From NCBI GenBank assembly GCA_012718885.1, contig JAAYBK010000091.1, forward strand, positions 1 through 34,765: a stretch of 34,765 nucleotides of DNA. The letters are read 5' to 3'. Below the pieces are notes generated by a model, which had not been told where the DNA came from, made no database searches, and saw only the letters and a program-made list of their open reading frames with translations. The position numbers and the translations under genes are program-made. This document shows, piece after piece, positions 19,447 to 29,161 of this stretch; positions within the stretch are counted from its first letter, which is position 1, and each line of letters opens with the position of its first letter. Origin of the DNA: Ruminococcus sp. Lineage in GTDB: Bacteria; Bacillota; Clostridia; Oscillospirales; Ruminococcaceae.

Positions 19447-22400
19447 CAGTCCTTCCTCCTTTCCTTATCCTTTTTGCCAAGGATCTCCTCTGCCTCGACA
19501 AGCTTCTCCGTCTCCGGCAGTCTGTATCTTTCCATTCTTGAATTGCCGCATATATTCACGTAATCACAGAAATCGCAGGGCTTATCCTTTCCGGTTATCA
19601 GCGGAACCGCCTCTGCGTCTCCGGAAAGCAGCGACTCCGCCATTTCACGCAGCTCGCCGTACACGTAGTCTCTCAGCCTGCCCATACTCTCGCCGGATAT
19701 ACAGCCGGAGGAGCGGCGGTCGATATCTCCGGAGGAAGTGAGCTTGACAGGGATGAATCTGCCCTCAACACCCGTCTCCATGGCTTCCAGCACATCCAAA
19801 TCCTCCAGCACAAGTCCGCTGGTCCTTAGTCCGGATTCTATCACCGGCTCATTCCTGCCCTCGATACGATGCGGCTCAAGCTTGACATCGCTGAGCTGTA
19901 TAGGAGAATAGAGCACTCCTGCCGGACGGTATCCCTCGTAGATACCGCCGTTATCAGTGGCAGCAAAAAGGTACAGCAGCATCTGTAGATTGATGCCGCC
20001 GGCCAGTGTTTCCGGAGTTATTGTCTTGCGGCTGCTCTTGTAGTCAACGATTCGCAGGTACCTTCCGCCGTTGATATCACATACGTCCGCACGGTCGATG
20101 ATGCCGCCGAAAAACAGTTCCTTGTCTCCGCCGAAGCGCAGCACCACCGGAGAGCTTTTTCTGAGATCAAGCTCGTATTTATCCGGTACGAATGAGGTGT
20201 TCATAAGAGCGTGCTGAGTATGGAGAATAACGTCTCCCAGGCGCTCTGTAAGCTTGTTGTACATCAGCTCAAATCTGGCATTCTTGCCGAATTCGCCTGC
20301 CAGCTTGTCTGTACGGTACTTATCAGCACACCGGCTTATAGCGCTCTTTATCTCATCATATGGCATTGTCACGAAGTCATTTTTGGAGTGCGAACCAAGT
20401 ATGTTCCTGAAACATTCATGTATGAGCTCACCGGATATCCTTGCATCCAACTCCACCTTCTCACAGGTTTGCAGCCTCAGGCATTTGTTGCAGAAGTATT
20501 TGAAATGGCAGAGATCGTACTCCTCCAGATTAGACGGCGACAGCCTCAGAGGCTCGAAGCTTTTCAGCTTCTGCATTATCTCCGTATCCACATGAAAATC
20601 CTGTGTATATCCGGATCTGCTGAGGACATAAGCTGTCCTGCGGCGATATTCCGGCTCGCTCATAAGTATCTTTTTCAGGGAAGCCACCGACACGGAATTA
20701 CTGTTCCGCTCCTGCATATAGTGGTAGAAGGCAGAATGCATAGTCACACCGTAATAATGGGGCGGTATCTGCTGCTCGGTGACGAGAACGCCCTTTCCGA
20801 ACATGGAAAGTATCTGATCCACCGGCGGTGCAGGGTATTTTGCCTGACCTGAAAGGTCGGAAAGCGGATAGCTTATACAGAACCGCTCCGAAGCTGCTGA
20901 AAGAGATTTGTAGACGATCAGTCGCTCTGATGCGATCAGGTCGGAAAGCGGACGTGATATCTCAATGCCGCTCTTTGACAGCCTCAGCTTGTCATTTTCG
21001 GAGAAAAGACCGTGAACGCTGACATTGTTCGGGAAATCCCCGTCATTTGCGCCCATAACAAAGACAATCCTCGGGGAATTGAGCCTTGCAGTTCTTGCCG
21101 ATGCAGCTATGACTGAATCCAGCGTCTGAGGCGGAACAGAATAGGTTATCCTGCTTATCATAGAGCGTATCATAGCCGAAAGCTCAGAGAAGCCGATCTC
21201 CCTTTCGCCGAGGGTATCGCTGATACTGTCAAGTATATCTATCAGGCAGCCCCAGAGCCTCTTCAGCTCTGAAGCCTCAAAGTCACGGTCATTCCGCACC
21301 AGCGCTCCCATAAGACGGCCTGTATTCTTCTCAGCACCGCAGTTTATGAGATACTCGTAAAGCAGCCGGCAGGCCTTCTCAGCAGTGAGCTTCCTGCCCA
21401 GCTTTTTACGGAGAGAAAGCACCGGAGCGATGAAGCCCTCCCTCATACTCTCCAGCATTTCAATGTCAGGATCCTCCGCTTCAAAGGGAGCTGCCCACAT
21501 CTCTCCGTCTATCCCCCATTTGTAGCAGTAATTCTCCAGCAGGGATACATCTGTCAGGGAATAGTCAAGGATGCCGCTTTTCAGTATGCGGAATATATGC
21601 TCCGTCCTCAGCTTCTTAGCAGTGAGAAGATCAAGCAGCGAGGTGAAGAAAACCATTATTGCAGTATGGTTTACAGGCCGCTCTATACTGAGGAAATAAG
21701 GGATATCATAGCGCTCGAAGGCTGCCTTCAGCACCGCAGCATAGGCGGCAATGTCATTGGAGAGGACAGCCATATCGCTGAATCTGAGGGAGGGATCGGC
21801 ACAGATCAGCCTTTTGATAGTGGCGCAGACGTACTCCGCCTCGCTGTACATATCTCTTGCCTCAAAGACCGTGATATGCTCTGCCACCGGAACATCCCCT
21901 GCTCCTTTTTTGAAGCTCCGCATAATATGCCCGCTCATATATTCAAGATCGGGATACCTGAATCTGTGGCTCCTGCCGCAGGAAGTAATCTTGTACTGCA
22001 TATTGAGCTCCCGGCAGATATCAGCTATCCTGCGGAAGGTAGTGTTTACCGATTCAAAAAGAGTATACTCCCCGGCATCAACATCGTCAGTGCGGAGAGT
22101 TATTGTAACATTTTCAGCGGAGGATATCATATACCTCAACATTTCAAGCTGGTCGCCGGTAAAGCTCTCAAACTCATCCAGATATATCTCCTTGCCGCAG
22201 AAATACCTGTTGAAGTTGGCTATCTTAGCAGCCTCACGGATATTCTCAAGTGAATCCTTGAAGCCGTACTCACTCATAAGCTGCTCATACTCAAAATAGA
22301 TACCTGCAACATCCAGGGTCTTGTCACGGAGCCTGTCCTCCTCAAGGAGAGCCTTTTCCGTGAGCAGCTCCGGCTGTATGCCCGAACGCTTCATATCGCT

Positions 22401-22784
22401 GATAAGTGTCAGCAGTTCCTCCGCAAATCCGCTCTGAGAGCTCTGGCGGCGGAAGAACCTGAGGCTTTCCGGTCTGTTCCTGACAGTATCTATTGCCTGA
22501 TATATTAGGATCATCCTTGCCAGCTCGTCAGCATACTCCCCGTTCCTGTCGGGCTCTCCGTAGAGCTGGAAGAGCTGTCTTGCAAGTCCGGTAAAGCTCA
22601 GCGAATAAAGCTCATTGAATTTTTCCGGTCCGATGAAATCATAGAGGTTCTTGTCGAACTCGTAGGAATACTGCTCCGGCACAAGTATGACCTGCTGAGC
22701 GCCTTTGTCAGCCATAGCCTTTATCCTGCCGAACATCATAGTGGACTTGCCGCTGCCGGCCTGTCCGATAATAAACTCTATCAT
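19446..22784 (-). CDS. addB: ATP-dependent helicase/nuclease subunit B
   Basis: MIEFIIGQAGSGKSTMMFGRI (start moved from 22823), nuclease GGIIDRADVC...LRIVDYKSS, Fe-S type cysteines CHFKYFCNKC and CDFCDYVNIC; overlaps addA start. Confidence 0.95.
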   Translation of the reverse strand: MIEFIIGQAGSGKSTMMFGRIKAMADKGAQQVILVPEQYSYEFDKNLYDFIGPEKFNELYSLSFTGLARQLFQLYGEPDRNGEYADELARMILIYQAIDTVRNRPESLRFFRRQSSQSGFAEELLTLISDMKRSGIQPELLTEKALLEEDRLRDKTLDVAGIYFEYEQLMSEYGFKDSLENIREAAKIANFNRYFCGKEIYLDEFESFTGDQLEMLRYMISSAENVTITLRTDDVDAGEYTLFESVNTTFRRIADICRELNMQYKITSCGRSHRFRYPDLEYMSGHIMRSFKKGAGDVPVAEHITVFEARDMYSEAEYVCATIKRLICADPSLRFSDMAVLSNDIAAYAAVLKAAFERYDIPYFLSIERPVNHTAIMVFFTSLLDLLTAKKLRTEHIFRILKSGILDYSLTDVSLLENYCYKWGIDGEMWAAPFEAEDPDIEMLESMREGFIAPVLSLRKKLGRKLTAEKACRLLYEYLINCGAEKNTGRLMGALVRNDRDFEASELKRLWGCLIDILDSISDTLGEREIGFSELSAMIRSMISRITYSVPPQTLDSVIAASARTARLNSPRIVFVMGANDGDFPNNVSVHGLFSENDKLRLSKSGIEISRPLSDLIASERLIVYKSLSAASERFCISYPLSDLSGQAKYPAPPVDQILSMFGKGVLVTEQQIPPHYYGVTMHSAFYHYMQERNSNSVSVASLKKILMSEPEYRRRTAYVLSRSGYTQDFHVDTEIMQKLKSFEPLRLSPSNLEEYDLCHFKYFCNKCLRLQTCEKVELDARISGELIHECFRNILGSHSKNDFVTMPYDEIKSAISRCADKYRTDKLAGEFGKNARFELMYNKLTERLGDVILHTQHALMNTSFVPDKYELDLRKSSPVVLRFGGDKELFFGGIIDRADVCDINGGRYLRIVDYKSSRKTITPETLAGGINLQMLLYLFAATDNGGIYEGYRPAGVLYSPIQLSDVKLEPHRIEGRNEPVIESGLRTSGLVLEDLDVLEAMETGVEGRFIPVKLTSSGDIDRRSSGCISGESMGRLRDYVYGELREMAESLLSGDAEAVPLITGKDKPCDFCDYVNICGNSRMERYRLPETEKLVEAEEILGKKDKERRKD

Positions 22785-22847
22785 AATACCTGCCTGTCCG
22801 CATAAAATATGCATACCGATCATTGACCGGTATGCATATGATGCTTA

Positions 22848-24557
22848 TCAATATCCGTTAAGGTGGTTATTCTTCATAATTGAAGGGAAGGGGTAGTACG
22901 CATAGTTCAGATTAACATTAGTTGAGACTCCGTTCACCTGTCCGCTGCCTGTATACTGCCAGAGGCTGTATGAACCTGAATACTGAGGCTTTTCAACATC
23001 GTGATTAGCTACCCAGACATCATATTTCTGGAAGATAGATGGCTGTAGCTTATTGCTGAGGAAGCTTGCATAGCTCTTTATGGCTATGTAGTAGCCCTTG
23101 CTTTCCATATAGGAGCAGAATGTATCAGCGATAGCGCTGATCTGCTCTGCGTTCATACCTGAGATACCGGGACATCCCATTTCTACGTATACCGGGTACT
23201 CAAACTTATAGCTCTTTATAGTATTATAGAACAGCTCTGCTTCCTTCTTGGCCTCTGAAGTATTTGTAGCGTAGCTGTACCAGTATACTCCGCAGTCGAG
23301 GCCGGACGCCTTTGCAGCTTTGATGTTCTTATCGAAGTACTTGTCCTTCTGATTCTCATACATACCGTATCCTGCACGTATGATCGCAAAGTCAACGCCT
23401 GAAGCCTTGACCTTTGCCCAGTCTATATCGCCCTGCCACTCAGATACGTCAATGCCCTTTGCAACACCGGTATTAGCCGGCTTGACACCTGTTGACTCAG
23501 TTACAGGCATAGACGATGGGAGCGGTGATGAAGAATTGACATAAGTATCAGGGGAAACGATGTAGGGATAATTCAGATAGCAATGATCCATATCTACATC
23601 AGTAGATATGCCCTTGACCTTGCCTGTCCACGAATACTGCCACATACCGTAGCTGCCGGTATACTGCTGCTTCAGCTTTGACTCTGTTATGCCAACGCTT
23701 GCGACCCATACATCATACTTCTCACGCACATTATCATATATCTTTGTCATAAGCAGATTTGAATAGCTGTAAAGACCTACATAATAGCCCTTTTCCTTGA
23801 GGGTCGAGCAGAAGGACTCTACCATGATAGAGATGATATGCGTAGGAAGTCCCATCTGGGAAGAATCCTCTATATCGAAGTATACAGGGTACTGGAGCTT
23901 ATAGTTCTTGATAGCTTCATAGCAAGACTCAGCCTCATTCTGTGCGGCCTTCTTTGCTCTGTACCGTGTTCTCTGATCGTCGGTAGTGAGCTTTTTGTAC
24001 TCCGGATCGTTCTCACATTCCGCAATAACGTCCTTATTGGAGGGAGTAGCGTAGCTGTACCAGTAAACGCCCACATCCATGCCTACGGCCTGAGCATTTT
24101 CGATGTTGTACTTGAAGGTAGTATCTATCTGATTAGGATACTTCTTTGCGTAGCCGTATCCTGCTCGTATGATAGCATAGTCAACTCCGCTTTCCTTTAC
24201 AGCCTTCCAGTCGATCTTGCCCTGTGCATAGGAAACGTCAATGCCCTCCTTCTTCATGTATCTGCTTGGCGGCGGCGGTGGTGTTTCCTTTACAGTAACA
24301 AAGTCCTGATGAGCGTTGTAGATATCGAACACATTGAATGGTTCTTCAGCGGCCATATCCTGCTCATCAGTTGAAATAGCATCTGCTGTTGATATTGACG
24401 CTTTACTTTCCGCATTATTTGTGCTATCATATATATCAGAGACAGGATTCTCTGATATCTGACCGGCATTGGCGGTCAGCAGTGATGCAGTGGGAAATAC
24501 TGCTGTTGCTAACACACAAGATAATACTGCGGAAAGCAGCCTTTTAGAACAAATCAT
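22848..24557 (-). CDS. secreted protein with two tandem GH25 (lysozyme) domains; second domain lacks D-x-E
   Basis: Signal peptide MICSKRLLSAVLSCVLATAVFPTASLLTANA; domain 1 EGIDVSYAQGKIDWKAVKESGVDYAIIRAGYG...YPVYFDIED; domain 2 KGIDVSEWQGDIDWAKVKASGVDFAIIRAGYG...YPVYVEMGC. Confidence 0.93.
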   Translation of the reverse strand: MICSKRLLSAVLSCVLATAVFPTASLLTANAGQISENPVSDIYDSTNNAESKASISTADAISTDEQDMAAEEPFNVFDIYNAHQDFVTVKETPPPPPSRYMKKEGIDVSYAQGKIDWKAVKESGVDYAIIRAGYGYAKKYPNQIDTTFKYNIENAQAVGMDVGVYWYSYATPSNKDVIAECENDPEYKKLTTDDQRTRYRAKKAAQNEAESCYEAIKNYKLQYPVYFDIEDSSQMGLPTHIISIMVESFCSTLKEKGYYVGLYSYSNLLMTKIYDNVREKYDVWVASVGITESKLKQQYTGSYGMWQYSWTGKVKGISTDVDMDHCYLNYPYIVSPDTYVNSSSPLPSSMPVTESTGVKPANTGVAKGIDVSEWQGDIDWAKVKASGVDFAIIRAGYGMYENQKDKYFDKNIKAAKASGLDCGVYWYSYATNTSEAKKEAELFYNTIKSYKFEYPVYVEMGCPGISGMNAEQISAIADTFCSYMESKGYYIAIKSYASFLSNKLQPSIFQKYDVWVANHDVEKPQYSGSYSLWQYTGSGQVNGVSTNVNLNYAYYPFPSIMKNNHLNGY

Positions 24558-24660
24558 TTCTCACATTCTCCTTTTAATATCCATTTTTTCTTCTTACCCA
24601 TTATCCATCCTTCAGGGTGATTCTTCTTCATTAACCTTTGTGTAACCCTTTTGTAACGTA

Positions 24661-24689
24661 ATTATATCATAAAACAAGTGACAATTCAA
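24661..24689 (-). promoter_or_regulatory. putative sigma-A type promoter for the tandem GH25 gene
   Basis: Minus strand TTGAAT-17 nt-TATAAT. Confidence 0.6.
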
Positions 24690-24804
24690 GAGGGTAATAA
24701 AAAAAACATGTGCAAAAAAATATATTTTGTGTATAATGTTAATTTCATTACCAACTTTTTGGCAATTATACATATAGTATTTCGTAGAAACAGGTGAAAA
24801 AATC

Positions 24805-25761
24805 TTGAAAGAATTTGTGATAAATAACAATGACAGTGGCCAGAGGATAGATAAATTTATCCAAAAAGCCATGCCGGATATGCCGAAGAGCATGATGTAC
24901 AAGCTTATCCGGAAAAAGGATATCAAGTTGAACGGCAAGCGATGCGAGCTGTCAGCCCGGCTGAGCGAGGGCGATGTCGTAAGGGTCTACGTAAAGGATG
25001 AGCTGTCCGCTGTCCGTGAGCAGGATCTTAGCTTCATGGAGGCCTCGTCAGAGCTTGAAATAGTGTACGAGGACGAAAATATCCTTGTTGCGAACAAGCC
25101 TGCGGGAGTAGAAACTCATCCCTCCTACGGCGAAGTGAAGGATACTCTCATCGACAGGATAAAGAAGTATCTCTGTGAAAAAGGCGAATATGATCCCTCA
25201 TCGGAAAGCTCATTTTCCCCTGCGGTATGCAGCCGCCTTGACAGGAATACTGCCGGGCTTGTAACTGCCGCAAAGAACGCAATGGCTCTCCGTGAGGTAA
25301 ATTCCGCAATACGCAGCGGAGAGCTGCACAAGATATACCGGTGTATCTGCGTCTCGTCCCTGCCGAAGGAAAGTGATATCATAACCGCTTACCATAAAAA
25401 GGATACTGCCAGGAATACAGTCCGCATATCAGACTCCCCGGAGGAAGGATTCAAGGAGATACGCACCGGCTACAAGGTCCTGAAACAGAACAAGGGCCTC
25501 TTCCTTGTGGAAGTGACCCTTTTTACCGGACGTACTCACCAGATAAGAGCTCACCTTGCACATATCGGCTCCCCTCTTCTCGGTGACGGTAAATACGGTG
25601 ATGTTGCCGTCAATAAGAGGTATGGAGTCTTTCAGCAGGCTCTCTGTGCTTACGCAGTAAGATTCTCTCTGCCAGAGGAGTCTCCTCTTAGCTATCTCAA
25701 TACAAAGGAGATATGCTCCGGAACTCCCGGATTTGAAAAGAAATATTTCTCCGTCAGTTAG
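24805..25761 (+). CDS. RluA family pseudouridine synthase with S4 domain
   Basis: TTG start with a GGTG-containing weak SD; S4-like GQRIDKFIQKAMPDMPKSMMYKLIRKKDIKLNGKR; ENILVANKPAGVETHPS; SRLDRNTAGLVTAAK; GRTHQIRAHLAHIGSPLLGDGKYG. Confidence 0.93.
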   Translation: MKEFVINNNDSGQRIDKFIQKAMPDMPKSMMYKLIRKKDIKLNGKRCELSARLSEGDVVRVYVKDELSAVREQDLSFMEASSELEIVYEDENILVANKPAGVETHPSYGEVKDTLIDRIKKYLCEKGEYDPSSESSFSPAVCSRLDRNTAGLVTAAKNAMALREVNSAIRSGELHKIYRCICVSSLPKESDIITAYHKKDTARNTVRISDSPEEGFKEIRTGYKVLKQNKGLFLVEVTLFTGRTHQIRAHLAHIGSPLLGDGKYGDVAVNKRYGVFQQALCAYAVRFSLPEESPLSYLNTKEICSGTPGFEKKYFSVS

Positions 25762-26605
25762 GCTGTCCGACTCTGTGACGAAGGTTATCCTCCTTGAGCT
25801 CTCTGCCCTCAGCGATCAGTGACCGCATTTTCTGTGCGTCGCCGCTCCTGAGGGCTTCGCTGTATTTACCCAGATTTTCTATGAGCAGATCAAGCTCGTA
25901 TTGCAAATGCTGGCGGTTCTGCATGAACAGATCAGTCCACATATTCTCATTCATGGTAGCGATCCTGGTCATATCCTGGAAGCTGCCGCCGCTGAATCCA
26001 CATTCAAGTCCGAGCTCAGGGCTCTTTACATATGCACTGGAAACGATATGTGCAAGCTGCGAGGTATATGCGATCATCTTATCGTGATTCTCAGGAGAAG
26101 TCTCCACTATCTTTCCAGCACCTATCTCCTGTGCCAGCTTTTTCAGGGCCTCAGTATCCTCCGGCAGGCTGTCCTCAAAGGATGCAACAATGAAGTTTGC
26201 GTTCTGAAACAGTTCGCCTGTACTGTTGTAATAGCCGCCAAACTCCTTGCCGGCCATTGGGTGTATACCCAGATATCTCAGGCCATTCTGCTCAGCGATC
26301 TCCTTCATACGGTAGGAGAACTCGCCCTTGATACCGCAGACATCGGTAATCAGGGTGCCTTTTGTGATACTGCCGGCATTTTCCCGGAGAAATCTCTCCG
26401 CAGCCTCAGGGAAAAGGGCGATTATAATAAGGTCATAGCCTTCAGGATTTCCGTCGTATGCGTTGTCTATAGCAACATCACGCATTGCTGCCATTTCAAT
26501 ATCGTGGTTGCGGTCGCAGCCTGTAACGGTATGGTAGGTATATTTTTTCATGGCCTTGCACATTGATCCGCCGATAAGTCCAAGTCCAACAACGAGTATT
26601 TTCAT
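25754..26605 (-). CDS. tyrA: prephenate dehydrogenase
   Basis: MKILVVGLGLIGGSMCKAMKKYTYHTVTGCDRN; LITDVCGIKGEF; GIHPMAGKEFGGYYNS; HDKMIAYTSQLAHIVSSAYV. Confidence 0.93.
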   Translation of the reverse strand: MKILVVGLGLIGGSMCKAMKKYTYHTVTGCDRNHDIEMAAMRDVAIDNAYDGNPEGYDLIIIALFPEAAERFLRENAGSITKGTLITDVCGIKGEFSYRMKEIAEQNGLRYLGIHPMAGKEFGGYYNSTGELFQNANFIVASFEDSLPEDTEALKKLAQEIGAGKIVETSPENHDKMIAYTSQLAHIVSSAYVKSPELGLECGFSGGSFQDMTRIATMNENMWTDLFMQNRQHLQYELDLLIENLGKYSEALRSGDAQKMRSLIAEGRELKEDNLRHRVGQPN

Positions 26606-26636
26606 ATGTCATTCCTCCGGTTAAGTTGTTTATTAT

Positions 26637-26665
26637 ATTATAACGCTTTAAATGGCAAAAGTCAA
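26637..26665 (-). promoter_or_regulatory. putative sigma-A type promoter for tyrA
   Basis: Minus strand TTGACT-17 nt-TATAAT. Confidence 0.65.
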
Positions 26666-26751
26666 GTGCTTTTGTATTTTTAACACCTTCCTACTCTTCC
26701 GCATACAATATTCTGAGAGAACACTCTCATTTCATCGAAAGGATGGTCAGT

Positions 26752-27489
26752 ATGCCTAAGGTCTTTTTAAGCCCCTCTACCCAGGAATGGAATCAATACG
26801 CCACAAGCGGAAATGAGGAGATGTACATGAACCTCCTCGCCGACCGGATCGAGCCATATCTACGCTCATGCGGGATAGAGTATGTCAGAAATGATCCGGA
26901 CAGAAATGTGAACGGCGCAATCCAGGATTCAAACGCCGGCAAATATGACGTACATCTTGCACTTCACTCAAACGCCGCTCCGGAAAATCTTGCAGGCAGG
27001 CTCCGTGGCGTGGATATATATTTCGCACCTAAAAGTGCTCTCAGCGAAAAGCTGGCGAATATCATCGCAAACAATATGAAAATGGTCTATCCGATACCGG
27101 ATAAGGTACGTGCCCTCCCCACCTATACCCTTGGAGAAGTCCTGCGCACAAAGGCAGTTGCGGTATTATGTGAACTGGGATATCACGACAACTATGCAGA
27201 CGAAGCCTGGCTGAAGAACAATCTCGATCAGATCGCAACAGTAATTGTGCGGTCGCTCTGCGATTACTTCGGGATACCATTTGTGCCTGCCGGCCCGGTA
27301 GTCACCGGAATGGTTATGACAGACGGAAGCAATCTCAATATCCGCAGCTATCCCTCCACATCAGCCGCCATTATCGGCTCCATACCAAACGGAGCATCTG
27401 TAACTATAAACGGAAACATCAACGGCTGGTACGTTATCAACTATCAGGGAACTATCGGATATTGCAGCAGCGATTATATCATATATTAA
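26752..27489 (+). CDS. N-acetylmuramoyl-L-alanine amidase (Amidase_3 type) with C-terminal bacterial SH3 domain
   Basis: MPKVFLSPSTQEWNQYATSGNEEMYMNLLADRIEPYL, HLALHSNAAPE, VLCELGYHDNYADEAWL, SH3-like GSNLNIRSYPSTSAAIIGSIPNGASVTINGNINGWYVINYQGTIGYCSSDYI. Start set by GAAAGG spacing (ORF track 26743). Confidence 0.9.
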   Translation: MPKVFLSPSTQEWNQYATSGNEEMYMNLLADRIEPYLRSCGIEYVRNDPDRNVNGAIQDSNAGKYDVHLALHSNAAPENLAGRLRGVDIYFAPKSALSEKLANIIANNMKMVYPIPDKVRALPTYTLGEVLRTKAVAVLCELGYHDNYADEAWLKNNLDQIATVIVRSLCDYFGIPFVPAGPVVTGMVMTDGSNLNIRSYPSTSAAIIGSIPNGASVTINGNINGWYVINYQGTIGYCSSDYIIY

Positions 27490-27542
27490 AAGAGCCTGCG
27501 TTCTCAGCTTGTCCGCCAGAATGACTGATAGATATACACAAA

Positions 27543-27577
27543 ATAAGGGTGTGATAATAGAATTATCACACCCTTTA
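27543..27577. terminator. bidirectional Rho-independent terminator between convergent genes
   Basis: AAGGGTGTGATAAT-agaA-TTATCACACCCTTT flanked by A- and T-rich tracts. Confidence 0.75.
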
Positions 27578-27581
27578 ACGG

Positions 27582-29006
27582 TCATTTATCCTTTTTCTGA
27601 GTTGGCTTCTTCTTTTTCTTCTTGTCCATTTTCGGAACAGCATATATGGGCTTCAGCGGCTTTGCCTTGCTCTTGAAGAGCACCCATGAGTATATGCAGA
27701 TCAGGATGTAGATAACGCAAAGTATCGTTGCTATCATCCATGCGTTCTTGAACCACTTTGACTTATGGAAGCGCTTTGCAGCCTCGATATTGTACTTTGA
27801 CTTGGAGCGGTTAACGTCCGATACAGCCACCAGCTCTACCTTGCCCAGCTCTTCGCCGGAATACTCCAGTGTTACCTCGCCCAGAAGGTCGCCCTTCTTT
27901 ACCGGAGCACGGAGAGAACTGTCATACCAGGTTATCTTATCCTTCTTTATAAGAGAAGTGTCTATCTCGTCATACCAGAGAAGTGAGAACTCCTCCTTAG
28001 GACGGGCAAGCACATAATCATTTCCCTCGGCAAGTGATACAGGAAGCTCTCCCACCTCGGCAGTATCCGCAAGTATAACCTGATAGGAGAAGTGATTAAA
28101 GCCCCAGTCGAAAAGTGCAGCAGCATCCTCGATATGATAAAAGGTCATGTTGCCTTCAGAGTCATTGAATGGAGCCTTGAGAAGAACTGCAAGGTAATTG
28201 TTTCCGTCCTTGCTGGCAAGAGCAACGATATTTCTTCCGGCTGCCACGAGATTTGCAGTCTTTATTCCCTTAGCACCCATATAATACAGGGTACTGTCAG
28301 GATCCATCATAACATTGCTGTGCTTCCATACCCACTCGTCAATGTGCTTATGGCGCTCGGGATTCGGAACTACAGGAGTATAATTATAAGTAGTAGCTAT
28401 TGTCTCGAAAAGCGGAACGCTAAGCGCATACCTTGTGAGAGCTGCCATATCACGGGCTGTGGTATACTGATTCTCGTCATACATTCCGGTAGGATTAGTG
28501 AAGTGAGTTGAATTCATCCCCAGCTCGGCTGCCTTGTTGTTCATCTTATCAACGAAAGCGGAAACACTGTCGCCGCCTACATGATAGGCCAGAGTCTGTG
28601 AAGCCTCCACTGAGGATGTGAGCATCATACAGTAGAGCAGATCATTGATAGTGAGAACATCTCCGTCGCAGAGATCACAATCAGGAAGATCATCGCTGTA
28701 TTCATTTTCACTTATTTCATTGTACACCGGAGTATAAACCTCGGGATCGAGAGTGAGCTCCTTGTTGAGATCAGGACATTCCTCCAGTACAATGACAGCA
28801 GTCATTATATTTACCAGCGGACCCGGCATCTGCTTTGTATCGGGATTCTTTTCGTGGAGGACGATATCTGCATCAAGATTCACCAGGATCGCAGATTCAC
28901 TTTTGAGCTGAGTGCTCAGCGGGAAATTAACGGCCTTTGCTTCTGGTATATATACAAACGGCAGCAGGAGTATTATAGCTGCTATCATTGAGAAAAATCT
29001 TTTCAT
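27582..29006 (-). CDS. D-alanyl-D-alanine carboxypeptidase-like (peptidase S11/DacF fold) membrane protein, catalytic motifs altered
   Basis: Signal peptide; SAILVNLDADIVLHEKNPDTKQMPGPLVNIMTAVIVLEE, LLYCMMLTSSVEASQTLAYHVGG, STHFTNPTGMYDENQYTTARDMAALTRYAL, GAKGIKTANLVAAGRNIVALAS; C-terminal TM and Lys-rich tail. Confidence 0.88.
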   Translation of the reverse strand: MKRFFSMIAAIILLLPFVYIPEAKAVNFPLSTQLKSESAILVNLDADIVLHEKNPDTKQMPGPLVNIMTAVIVLEECPDLNKELTLDPEVYTPVYNEISENEYSDDLPDCDLCDGDVLTINDLLYCMMLTSSVEASQTLAYHVGGDSVSAFVDKMNNKAAELGMNSTHFTNPTGMYDENQYTTARDMAALTRYALSVPLFETIATTYNYTPVVPNPERHKHIDEWVWKHSNVMMDPDSTLYYMGAKGIKTANLVAAGRNIVALASKDGNNYLAVLLKAPFNDSEGNMTFYHIEDAAALFDWGFNHFSYQVILADTAEVGELPVSLAEGNDYVLARPKEEFSLLWYDEIDTSLIKKDKITWYDSSLRAPVKKGDLLGEVTLEYSGEELGKVELVAVSDVNRSKSKYNIEAAKRFHKSKWFKNAWMIATILCVIYILICIYSWVLFKSKAKPLKPIYAVPKMDKKKKKKPTQKKDK

Positions 29007-29132
29007 AAGCGCTCCTTTATCAATTGCGGTATCTCCGCATAATCATACATTAAATATTATATCACATTCTTTTGCTTTTTTAAAGCCCTTTTTCAAATTT
29101 TTTCAAGAAATTTTCTCCATTATCATATATTG

Positions 29133-29161
29133 TTGCATTTAGGCCAGCAGTGTGGTATAAT
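29133..29161 (+). promoter_or_regulatory. putative sigma-A type promoter with -10 inside a perfect dyad
   Basis: TTGCAT-17 nt-TATAAT (29133-29138 / 29156-29161), TGTGG before the -10. Confidence 0.55.

Noticed and set aside
21597-22253. 218-aa plus-strand ORF
   Set aside because: Antisense to addB; no independent evidence.
25754-25761. 8-nt overlap of convergent stop regions (RluA-type gene and tyrA)
   Set aside because: Tail-to-tail overlaps of a few bases are common in compact genomes.
25901-26566. 221-aa plus-strand ORF
   Set aside because: Antisense to tyrA, which has intact NAD-binding and family motifs.
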